Below, piece after piece: positions 23,571 through 31,306 of a stretch of 36,315 nt of DNA (its first letter is position 1; every line of letters starts with the position of its first letter). Below the pieces are notes generated by a model. It made no database searches. It was given only the letters and a program-made list of their open reading frames with translations, and was not told the DNA's origin. The DNA lies in NCBI GenBank assembly GCA_903919045.1, contig CAIXGU010000009.1:1-36315 (forward strand), given 5' to 3'. A program made the translations under genes and the position numbers. This DNA comes from an uncultured Eubacteriales bacterium (GTDB lineage Bacteria > Bacillota > Clostridia > Saccharofermentanales > UBA5734).

Positions 23571-23614
23571 CGGTTTCGCCTGCGCGCGTCGCGGAGCTTC
23601 TCCCGGAGGTCCCC

Positions 23615-25210
23615 ATGAAGAGACCGGATATCGGCGCCCTGCTCTCCGTCTTCGCCAAGGTCGGCCTGGTCGGCTTCGGCGGCGGAAGCTCGCTGCTGCC
23701 CCTCATCGAGAAGGAGGTCGTCGTCCGGCACCGCTGGTTCGGCGACGAGGAATACGTCCGGCATTCGGTCGCCTCCAGCGTCACGCCCGGCGCCCTCGCC
23801 ATCAAGCTCGCCTCCGCCGCGGGCTTCGACGCCGCCTCCACCCTCGGAGCGGTCGCCGCTCCCTACGCCGTCGTCCTGCCGGGGCTCGCCCTCATGCTCG
23901 TCCTGCTGAGCGTCTCATCGCTCGTCGGCGGCGCCGCCGTCACGGCGATCCAGCGCCTCTCCGTCGGCATCTTCCTCTTCGTCGTCCTCGTGTTCTGGCT
24001 CTACATCGAGCGGGTCATCCGCCGTCACCGGCGTCCGTGGAAGGCCGCCGCGTTCGCGGCCGGCACCCTGCTCCTCACCATCGGCCCCGCCCTCCGCCGC
24101 ATCGTCGCGGCCGTCTCCGGGCTCTCCGCGGACGACCTGCCGCCGGTCGTCCTCGGGCTCGGCGCTGCCGATGCGATGGCCGCCGCGTTCTTCCTCGTCC
24201 TCTTCCTGGGCGAGCGCAGCGGCCCGGTCCGCCGCACCATCGGCGCCGCGGCCGCGCTCGCGTACGTCGCGCTCTGCGCGCAGGGGCTCCCGTTCGGCGC
24301 AGCGCCCTGGACGAAGGCCGTCGGCCTCGCCGTCCTGCTGGCGCTCGTCCTCGCCTCGGTCGCGTTCGACGCCGCCGCGCGGCGACGGGCGGCGCGGGAC
24401 GCGGGCACCGGCGGCGCGGAGGTTCCGGAGGCCTTCCCCGCCGTCGTCGCGCTGCCCGATCTGCCGGCCTTCCGTCCGATCACGCCGCGCACCTTCCTGC
24501 CGGTCGCCGGAATCCTGCTCGGCATCCCCGCCGTCCTGTTCGCCGCCGCCGCGCTGCTCTTCCCCGCCTTCCTCGTGCCGTACGGCGACGCCGGCGCGAC
24601 GCTCCCCGGCTACGTCTGGGCCTGCGTCGGCGCGACCGTCTCGACGTTCGGCGGCGGTTCCTCGTTCCTCCCGATCGCGGAAGGGTTCTTCGTCGGCGGC
24701 GGCTTCGTGCCCCACGACGCGTTCTACCAGGTCCTGGCCTCGCTGGCCAACGCCCTTCCGGGCCCGATCATCTCCGAGCTCGCGCCGGGCGCCGGATTCG
24801 ACTACGCCTTGGCCGTGACGGGCGGGAACATCGCGGCGGCCTGGCTCGCGGCGCTGCTCGGCGGCGCGCTGACGGTCGCCGTCTCCGTGCTGCCCATGCT
24901 CGCCTTCCTGGGCTTCTACGACCGCCTGCGCGCCTCGCCGCGCGTGCATGCCCTGCAGGAGGTCGTGATGCCGGTCGTGTGCGGCCTGCTCGTCCCGACG
25001 GCGCTCACGCTGCTCGCATCGGCGGTCGGGGTCCTCCACGGGCAAGGCGGGGTCGCGCCCTGGCTCGCGGCGCTGCTCGCCGCCGCAGGCGTCGCGGCGC
25101 TCGTCGTCCTGACCAAATGGACGAAGCCGGCCGATGTCGTGCTGCTGGCCGGCGTCTCGGGGACCTTCTTCGTGCTGGTGACCGGGCTCGCCGCGCTCCG
25201 CGGCGGCTGA
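23615..25210 (+). CDS. chrA: Two-domain chromate transporter (CHR family)
   Basis: 531-residue integral membrane protein with two homologous CHR domains in one chain, the long-chain form. The repeated signature is GFGGGSSLLPLIEKEV near 20 and TFGGGSSFLPIAEGFF near 346. TPGALAIKLA and LPGPIISELA are the matching second motifs. Long-chain ChrA proteins export chromate; many Bacillota members are of unproven specificity. The ATG has CGGAGG upstream. It is monocistronic and ends 7 bases from the convergent metallophosphoesterase stop. Confidence 0.92.
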   Translation: MKRPDIGALLSVFAKVGLVGFGGGSSLLPLIEKEVVVRHRWFGDEEYVRHSVASSVTPGALAIKLASAAGFDAASTLGAVAAPYAVVLPGLALMLVLLSVSSLVGGAAVTAIQRLSVGIFLFVVLVFWLYIERVIRRHRRPWKAAAFAAGTLLLTIGPALRRIVAAVSGLSADDLPPVVLGLGAADAMAAAFFLVLFLGERSGPVRRTIGAAAALAYVALCAQGLPFGAAPWTKAVGLAVLLALVLASVAFDAAARRRAARDAGTGGAEVPEAFPAVVALPDLPAFRPITPRTFLPVAGILLGIPAVLFAAAALLFPAFLVPYGDAGATLPGYVWACVGATVSTFGGGSSFLPIAEGFFVGGGFVPHDAFYQVLASLANALPGPIISELAPGAGFDYALAVTGGNIAAAWLAALLGGALTVAVSVLPMLAFLGFYDRLRASPRVHALQEVVMPVVCGLLVPTALTLLASAVGVLHGQGGVAPWLAALLAAAGVAALVVLTKWTKPADVVLLAGVSGTFFVLVTGLAALRGG

Positions 25211-25217
25211 GCCGTCC

Positions 25218-25898
25218 TCAGGGGGCCGCGGGAGCGCCGGCCGCCGGCGTCGCGCCGGAAGGCGCACCGGGCGGCGGGACCGTCACGATGCGATAGCGGA
25301 AGGCGTTGAGGATCGTGGTGCTCCCGTAGCGGATCGTCGCCGACTGCAGGCTCCCGTAGTTGAGATGCTGGTGGCCGTGGAAGAAGTACATCGGGTGGTA
25401 GCGGTCCAGCAGCTTCCGGAAGGCGGAGAACCCCTGGTGGCAGGGGTCCTTGGCGTCCCCGAGCCCCTCGGCGGGCGCATGCGTGACCAGGATGTCGAAG
25501 CCGCGGCTGCGGAAGAGCTGGAAGCGGAGCCTGGCGACGCGCCGGTCCATCTCCTGCTGCGAGTACTGGTAGTTCCCGAGATTGTAGCGGTGGCTGCCGC
25601 CGAATCCGAGGATGCGCAGGCCCTTCACGACGACCAGGCGGCCGTCGATGTCCTCGCAGCCCTCCGGCGGGTCGACCGCGTAGCGGCTGTCGTGGTTTCC
25701 CGGCACGTAGAGCAGCGGGGCGTGGATGCAGGTCACGAGGAACTCGAGGAAAGCCGCCTTCAGGTCCCCGCAGGCGATCACGAGGTCGATGTCCCGGAAT
25801 CGGTCCGCGTCGAAATGCTCCCAGAGGTACGGGTCCTCGACGTCCGACACCAGGAGGATGCGGACGGGCTTCCGCTCGGCGGCGGGCGCCTTCTTCAT
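25218..25898 (-). CDS. Metallophosphoesterase
   Basis: 226-residue calcineurin-like phosphoesterase. Conserved blocks are SDVED (18-22), CGD (43-45), GNHD (67-70), THAP (139-142) and GHQH (175-178). The first block normally reads DxH; here it is DxE, which I recall as usual in a clostridial subfamily. The C-terminal tail is Ala/Pro-rich. Substrate unknown (nucleotide, cyclic nucleotide or RNA ends are typical). Its ATG overlaps the stop of the ParB-like/Bmp gene as ATGA, so the two products are made in step. Confidence 0.88.
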   Translation of the reverse strand: MKKAPAAERKPVRILLVSDVEDPYLWEHFDADRFRDIDLVIACGDLKAAFLEFLVTCIHAPLLYVPGNHDSRYAVDPPEGCEDIDGRLVVVKGLRILGFGGSHRYNLGNYQYSQQEMDRRVARLRFQLFRSRGFDILVTHAPAEGLGDAKDPCHQGFSAFRKLLDRYHPMYFFHGHQHLNYGSLQSATIRYGSTTILNAFRYRIVTVPPPGAPSGATPAAGAPAAP

Positions 25899-27826
25899 CG
25901 CACCATGTCCTCCGCCTGGTCCTGCTCCATCGTCGGCGCCACGGTCCGGATGCCCTCGACGAACCAATCCATGGACGAGATGCCGTCGAAGCCCAGCGTC
26001 TGGCCTTCGTGCACGCGCAGGTCCCCTCGGCTGTCCCGCAGGGGGCCGGCGAACGGATGCAGCCGCCCTTCGACGAGCAGCGTGCGCATCGCCTCGACGA
26101 GCCTCCGGGTCGCCGGAGGGACCGCGTCCTCGTCGATGTCGAGATCGACGAGGCCGGAGCCCATCCCCCACCAGAACGCGGTCGCGGCGGACCGCACGAC
26201 GAACCGGTCGAGCGGGGTCGCCGGGGTATCCGTCAGCAGCTGCCGGAAGATCCGCTCGTAGAAGACGGCCCAGTGCCAGCGCGGGACGGCGACGCTCCGC
26301 AGGCTCGCGTCCATGGAGTCGGACCAGTCCGCCCCGGTCGCGAGGACGAGGCCGCGGCCGCGCAGCGTGCTCTGCCGCGATACGAGATCGGCGCCGGCCG
26401 CGAGGAGGGAACGCTCTTCCTCGAGCATCGACACGTGGGCGTTCGATTCCCAGTCGGTGGTCCATTGCACGAGGACCTCGGCTCGCGGATTCACCATCCG
26501 GGCGCCGATCGCGAACGCGTTGAGGCCGCTCACGACGTCCGGGACCGGCCAGGTCGCGACGGCGCCGAGACGACCGGTCCGCGACAGGCTGCCCGCGAGC
26601 ATCCCGACGAGGAAGCGCGGCTCGTACATCCGCCCGAAATAGGTCTCCACGTGGGCGTACGGGTGCGCCTCGGAGCAGCAGAAGAACCGGACCGACGGGC
26701 ACTCGATCGCGGCGTGGAGCGTGGCGGCGAGCATCGCGGGCGTGGTCGCGAAGATCGCGTCGAAGCCGCGGGCGGCGAACTCGCGGATCATCGGCGCGGC
26801 CTCGAGCCCCTCGGGGACGTCGTTCAGGCAGACGGTCTCGACGCGGTTCCCGACCGCGGCGGCGGCGGCGAGACGGCCTTCCTCGTGGGCCATCGTCCAC
26901 AGCGAGGCGGCCGGCGTCCGCGCGTACAGGAATCCGATGCGGAGCGGCCGCGGCGGACCCAGCAGGATGCCCAGGAAGCCGCCCGTCGCGGGGGCGGCCG
27001 GCGCCTCGGGCTCCTCGACGATGCGCTCGGCGTCCGCTGCCCGCCGGGTCTTGAGCTCCTCGCCGAGCTGCTTCAGGCGTTCGGCGACCTGTTCCTCGTC
27101 GTCGAGGTCCGGCATCCCGAACAGCCGGAGATAGGAGAGCAGGATGTCGCCCGACGAGTAGCGCGGGTCGATGCCGGCCGACGCGTGCAGGATCCTTCGG
27201 AACGCCTCGAAGTCCGCCGCCTCGAACCGGCGGAAGGCCTCCGCGGAGCAGTCCGGCAGGGCGGCGCAGAGGCGCTGGTGCAGCTCCTCGTACTTTCCGG
27301 GCGACGTGAGCTGGACCGCGTACATGCCGGTGCGGCGGTGGAACTCGAGGAATTCGTAGTAGAGGCGGATCTCCGGATCCGCGGCGTCGTATTCCGGCGT
27401 CCAGCGGACGATCTCGGCCCGCACGGTGTTGACGCGGAAGTACTTGAGGACGCTGACCCGCTTGTTCCCCTCCTCGGCGTAGAAGTCGCCGAGGTACTCG
27501 ACGAGCTTCACGGGGGTGTGGAACCCCTCCGCCATGTGCGCATCGCACAGCGCGCGCCACTTGGAGGCGAATTCGGACCGGTCGGGCATGACGGGCAGGA
27601 ACGACGGGGAGAACCCGACGGCCCGGGCCTCGGAGACGGTCCCGACGACCAGGCGCGAAGGCACGTCCCGGACGAAGAGGCTCTGGCGGGAGACGATCGT
27701 CCGGCCGCCGAGCCGCGTCTCGAGCGTCGGGAGCCGGCCGGTCCCGCCCTTGGCGCGGTCCGCGTCCCGGTCCTTGCGTCCCTTGCGGGAGGCATCCCTG
27801 TATTGGCCTTCCGTCTCCGTTCCCAT
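25895..27826 (-). CDS. ParB-like / Bmp (PnrA-type) fusion protein without signal peptide
   Basis: 643 residues. The N-terminal part (about 55-135) resembles a ParB/sulfiredoxin-like fold with EEGNKRVSVLKYF at 118-130. Residues about 295-625 resemble the Bmp/PnrA family of nucleoside-binding proteins (LRIGFLYARTPAASLW, GFDAIFATTPAM, YEPRFLVGMLAGSLSRTGRLG). Bmp proteins are usually secreted lipoproteins of ABC importers, but no signal peptide or lipobox exists here and no transporter genes adjoin, so a cytosolic sensor is inferred. No ribosome site precedes the ATG; a GACAAT -10-like hexamer (27833-27838) ends 6 bases before it, suggesting a leaderless mRNA. It is coupled to the metallophosphoesterase. 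Confidence 0.8.
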   Translation of the reverse strand: MGTETEGQYRDASRKGRKDRDADRAKGGTGRLPTLETRLGGRTIVSRQSLFVRDVPSRLVVGTVSEARAVGFSPSFLPVMPDRSEFASKWRALCDAHMAEGFHTPVKLVEYLGDFYAEEGNKRVSVLKYFRVNTVRAEIVRWTPEYDAADPEIRLYYEFLEFHRRTGMYAVQLTSPGKYEELHQRLCAALPDCSAEAFRRFEAADFEAFRRILHASAGIDPRYSSGDILLSYLRLFGMPDLDDEEQVAERLKQLGEELKTRRAADAERIVEEPEAPAAPATGGFLGILLGPPRPLRIGFLYARTPAASLWTMAHEEGRLAAAAAVGNRVETVCLNDVPEGLEAAPMIREFAARGFDAIFATTPAMLAATLHAAIECPSVRFFCCSEAHPYAHVETYFGRMYEPRFLVGMLAGSLSRTGRLGAVATWPVPDVVSGLNAFAIGARMVNPRAEVLVQWTTDWESNAHVSMLEEERSLLAAGADLVSRQSTLRGRGLVLATGADWSDSMDASLRSVAVPRWHWAVFYERIFRQLLTDTPATPLDRFVVRSAATAFWWGMGSGLVDLDIDEDAVPPATRRLVEAMRTLLVEGRLHPFAGPLRDSRGDLRVHEGQTLGFDGISSMDWFVEGIRTVAPTMEQDQAEDMVR

Positions 27827-27869
27827 GCTCGGATTGTCGCACAGAACGGGGGCGCGTGGCGATACCCTC

Positions 27870-27898
27870 GTGACGGGCGGCAGGCGCAGCCGTAGAAT
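27870..27898 (+). promoter_or_regulatory. Nitroreductase gene promoter
   Basis: GTGACG (27870-27875), 17-base spacer, TAGAAT (27893-27898). The leader would be about 25 bases with AGGAGG at 27918-27923. Confidence 0.55.
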
Positions 27899-27929
27899 GG
27901 AGGCATCCGTCCGCGTCAGGAGGTCCGCC

Positions 27930-28538
27930 ATGGCCAACCTCTTCGAGGAGCGCCGCTCCGTCGGCGACATCGACCCCGCCTGGCCCGTGCCCGACGGCAC
28001 GCTCCGGGAGATCGTGCGCCTAGCCTCCTTCGCCCCTTCCGCCAGCAACCTGCAGCCCTGGCGTCTCATCGCCGTCCGCTCCGACGAAGCGAAGCGGCGG
28101 CTGCACGAGGCCGCCCGGCGCCAGCCGCGCATCCTCGCGGCGCCGGTCACGCTGATCGTCGTCGGCGACGGCGAAGGGTACCGTGCGTCGAATCCCAGCT
28201 GGGCCGAGCTCATCGAGCGGGGCGCCGATCCCGAGCGCGTCGCGCGTTCCGTCGCGCGCGCCGCCGAGACCTACGGTGCGACGCCCGAGACGCGCACGCG
28301 CTTCGCGCACAAGAACGCCGCGCTGTTCGCGATGTCCCTGATGCTGGCCGCGAAGCACCTCGGCGTGGATTCGCACCCGATGGACGGATTCGACATCGAC
28401 GGCGTGTCGCAGGCGTTCGGGCTCCGCCCCGGCGAGCAGCCGGTCGTGCTGATCTCGCTCGGCCGCCACGACGACGCGAAGCCGCTCGCACCCCGGCGCC
28501 GGCGGAGGACCTACGAGGAACTGGTCGAGGAGGCCTGA
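27930..28538 (+). CDS. Nitroreductase family protein
   Basis: 202 residues of the FMN-dependent nitroreductase fold. FEERRSV at the N-terminus contacts FMN, and SFAPSASNLQPWRL (about 34-47) is the usual FMN-binding segment. HKNAALFAMSLMLAAKHLGVDS and MDGFDIDGVSQAFG are typical C-terminal helices. It would reduce nitro compounds, quinones or other acceptors with NAD(P)H; the substrate is unknown. The ATG has AGGAGG 7 bases upstream. Monocistronic, divergent from the ParB-like/Bmp gene and convergent with the sulfotransferase operon. Confidence 0.9.
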   Translation: MANLFEERRSVGDIDPAWPVPDGTLREIVRLASFAPSASNLQPWRLIAVRSDEAKRRLHEAARRQPRILAAPVTLIVVGDGEGYRASNPSWAELIERGADPERVARSVARAAETYGATPETRTRFAHKNAALFAMSLMLAAKHLGVDSHPMDGFDIDGVSQAFGLRPGEQPVVLISLGRHDDAKPLAPRRRRRTYEELVEEA

Positions 28539-28595
28539 CGGACGCGTCCGCCGCACGCGGCTTCCTTGCCGGATCGTCCGCCGCTGCGCGGCGCC

Positions 28596-30734
28596 TCAGC
28601 CGACGGTGACCTTGTACCCGGTCGCCACGTACCCCTGGTGCATCGCGCCCTTCGCCGCGTCGCTCCCCTCGCGCACCGCGCCGAGCACCGAGACCGCGTA
28701 GGTCCCGGCCGGCAGCGCCGTCGCGTCGATGCTGGCGAAGAACCGTCCGTTGAGGGCGCTCGTCGTCGGGAAGACATAGGCTCCGCGCGGGCTCCGGAGC
28801 ACGAGGTAGGTCCGGCCGAGGAGGTAGGCCCGGCCGTCGTACCGGATCGCGCCGTCGACGACCAGCCGGCCATGCTCGTCCACGAAGCGGGCGAAGCTCG
28901 CCTCGATCTTCCCGAAGTAGACGGGCGGCGCCTTCACGTCGGTCGTCGACGCAACCGTCGCCGCTTCGCCGAGCCGCACGCCGCGCACCGTGCCGAGCGG
29001 CGCCGGCGCCGCGAGCACCGCGGGGACCGCGACGCGTTCGGCCTGGTAGGTCTCGGCCGACTTCGAGAGGGCCGTCCCGCGGGCGGTTACCTCGAAGACG
29101 ACCGTCCCGTCCTCCGCGACCTCCACGACCCGCGACCACGTCTCGACGTCGCCCGTCACGCCCTGCAGGATGTCGTCGACAGGGACCCCGGCCACGCGCA
29201 GCTGCCCGCCGAAGTCGAGCAGGCGGTTCCCCGTCTCCGGGAGCCAGTCGGCGTCGCCGAGGAACGTCGCGTAGCAGTCCGAGCCCCGGGCCTCGCCGTA
29301 GGACCAGATCTGTCGCACGGTGCGGTCGGACAGGCGGATGCGGTACTGGACGCCGCGGGAGCGGTTCTCCGCCGCAGGCACGGCCTCGGCTTCCGTGAAG
29401 CCGCGCACCGGGCCGTTGTCGAGCAGCAGCAGGTCGATCGTATCGGGGTCGCCGTCGAGGTCGGGCAGCAGCTTGACGCCGTGCTGGCCCCAGGACCAGT
29501 CGAACTCCGCGCCGACCGGCTCGAGGAGCTTGTCCGCGAGTTCCGCCGACGCGCCGCCGTATCCTTCGTGCGGCCCGAGGATCCACTGGACGGCCCCGGT
29601 CTCCGCATCGATCGAGACGACCTGGCTCTGGATCGGGGAGGACACGATCAGGGCGCCGTGCTCCGGGTCGGCCGCGACGGCGTTCATGTGCATCCAGTCG
29701 ACGTTCGGGGCGTTCGCGATGCCGGGATCGAAATGGTCGTACGGATCGCGCGTCTCGTCGAGGATCGTCCGGAAATCGTAGGACCGCAGGATCCCCCCGG
29801 TCGCGGGGTCGAGGACCAGGGCGACGTCCTCGCGCGTGCCCGCCGCGGCCATGTCCCGCGGGTTGGAGGCGGCGAGCCAGGTGCCGTCCGGCGCCTCCGC
29901 GAGGCTGTGGTGCACGCCGTTCGGGACCTCGATCTCCCGGAGGACCTTCCCGAGTCCGTCGAATTCCCAGAGCGACGTCATGTTGTAGGGGATCTGCCGG
30001 TACTCGTCGCCCGTCGACAGCCAGTGCCCGTTCGCCAGCGGGACGACCGTCGTCCCGTGGGCCATCCGCGTCCGCGAGAGGTACCCGCGCACCTGTGCGT
30101 GCGCATCGATCCAGCACGTGTAGGAGTCCTCGAAGCAGGCGACCATCAGCGTCAGGCCCGGCTCCATCCGGTCGGGCATCGACACGATGCTCCCGTAGAC
30201 CTGGAAATCCGCCGGGAGCGGCTCGGTCGCGACGGTCAGCGCCACGGATCCGCCGTTCCCGTCCGAGAGGACGACCCGGTTCTCTCTGCCGGCGTAGAGG
30301 TAGAGCAGCTGGATCTCGTGGTGGGTGCGCGCGCCCTCGATGGAATAGGCGATCGTCGAGGCCGGATCGTCCCCTGGGACGGTGACGGAGATCGTCGTCG
30401 GCGCGTCGGTCTCGAAGATCGCGAGCGCGGTGCAGGGATTCATGCCGTAGGGGTCGACCACGACGTACGGGTCGTCGAACGCGCGCGGCGCGGCGCGGTA
30501 GTCGGCGAGGATCTCCTGCTCGACCGCCGCCTGCTCGTCGAGGAAGTCATCGGAAGGCACCTCGCGCAGCGCGGCGAGGGCGCTTGCCGTCGGACGCACG
30601 AGCGCGCCCGAGGCGAGGATCGCCGCGGCGGCGAGGACGAGGGCGAGCGGGAGGCCGACGGCGAGGAGGGTCATGCGCCGGCGCCCCGTTCCGGCCGTCC
30701 GCGAACGCCCTCCGGATCCGCCCGGCGCCATCAT
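28596..30734 (-). CDS. Arylsulfate sulfotransferase, membrane-anchored (copy 1)
   Basis: 712 residues. AssT enzymes transfer sulfate from a phenolic sulfate ester to another phenol without PAPS. A membrane anchor (about 21-43) precedes an N-terminal Ig-like domain (about 85-185; FDDPYVVVDPYGMNP). A beta-propeller follows, with VHHSLAEAPDGTWL (His275-276) and VDWMHMNAV, where His349 is the likely sulfate-carrying His (E. coli His436). About 120 extra residues at the C-terminus form another beta-rich domain. The start ATGATG overlaps the lipoprotein stop. It is the last of four overlapping genes and has a paralogue in the same operon. No clear terminator follows, only short GC hairpins. Confidence 0.87.
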   Translation of the reverse strand: MMAPGGSGGRSRTAGTGRRRMTLLAVGLPLALVLAAAAILASGALVRPTASALAALREVPSDDFLDEQAAVEQEILADYRAAPRAFDDPYVVVDPYGMNPCTALAIFETDAPTTISVTVPGDDPASTIAYSIEGARTHHEIQLLYLYAGRENRVVLSDGNGGSVALTVATEPLPADFQVYGSIVSMPDRMEPGLTLMVACFEDSYTCWIDAHAQVRGYLSRTRMAHGTTVVPLANGHWLSTGDEYRQIPYNMTSLWEFDGLGKVLREIEVPNGVHHSLAEAPDGTWLAASNPRDMAAAGTREDVALVLDPATGGILRSYDFRTILDETRDPYDHFDPGIANAPNVDWMHMNAVAADPEHGALIVSSPIQSQVVSIDAETGAVQWILGPHEGYGGASAELADKLLEPVGAEFDWSWGQHGVKLLPDLDGDPDTIDLLLLDNGPVRGFTEAEAVPAAENRSRGVQYRIRLSDRTVRQIWSYGEARGSDCYATFLGDADWLPETGNRLLDFGGQLRVAGVPVDDILQGVTGDVETWSRVVEVAEDGTVVFEVTARGTALSKSAETYQAERVAVPAVLAAPAPLGTVRGVRLGEAATVASTTDVKAPPVYFGKIEASFARFVDEHGRLVVDGAIRYDGRAYLLGRTYLVLRSPRGAYVFPTTSALNGRFFASIDATALPAGTYAVSVLGAVREGSDAAKGAMHQGYVATGYKVTVG

Positions 30735-31306
30735 CCCGCCCCCAGCCGCAGCCAGAGCCGCGTGCGGCCGTCCGAGCCCTCGTGCACCAGGTGCAGCGCG
30801 CCCTTCGCGGCGGACTCGGGGATCTCGAAGCAGACGAAGCCTTCGTTCCGTCCGAAGGTCAGGTCCGTCGACTTGACGCGCGGGAACCCGAAGCTCTCGA
30901 GGAACGTGTCATTGGCCATCCGGCTCCACGAGCCGCCCGCGCCGTCCTCGACGCGGACATCCTTCCAGGAGAAGGCGGGTGCGCCGGCCTGCTTCTTCTC
31001 GACGACGAGCTCGAGGAGCAGGAAGGTGCTGCCGGAGGCCGGCTTCTGCTCGATCGGGGTCTCGCTCGTGGTTCCGTCGTACTGGGTGTAGGCCCGCGTT
31101 CCCTTCAGGTCGGCCGCCGCTTCGGCGGACACCACCGCCAGGTTCCAGGCGGTCTCGGTGCGGACGTCGTCCGCACCGGACGGCGCGGCCGTCGGCGGAG
31201 GGCCGTCCCACGCGGTCGGCGTGGCGGTCGGGGCGGCGCACCCGCCGAGCAGCAGCGCGGCGGCGAGCGCGAGGATCGGGGCGGTCGGGGTCCTACGAGA
31301 TTCCAT
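30731..31306 (-). CDS. Lipoprotein with DUF4352-like domain
   Basis: 191 residues. Signal peptide with lipobox LLGGC (Cys23), then a Thr/Pro/Ala linker. A beta-sandwich follows: TFLLLELVVEKK near 93, DVRVEDGAGG, FVCFEIPESAAKG and a closing strand. The pattern fits the DUF4352/immunoprotective extracellular fold, though similarity is weak. It lies outside the membrane. GGAGGTGA precedes the ATG. The gene overlaps the upstream sulfotransferase by 14 bases and the downstream one by 4, so it is probably an accessory subunit of one or both enzymes. Confidence 0.75.
   Translation of the reverse strand: MESRRTPTAPILALAAALLLGGCAAPTATPTAWDGPPPTAAPSGADDVRTETAWNLAVVSAEAAADLKGTRAYTQYDGTTSETPIEQKPASGSTFLLLELVVEKKQAGAPAFSWKDVRVEDGAGGSWSRMANDTFLESFGFPRVKSTDLTFGRNEGFVCFEIPESAAKGALHLVHEGSDGRTRLWLRLGAG

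Noticed and set aside
28539-28595. GC palindromes between the nitroreductase and sulfotransferase genes
   Set aside because: Stems of 5 to 6 bp without T tracts; may assist termination but cannot be supported.
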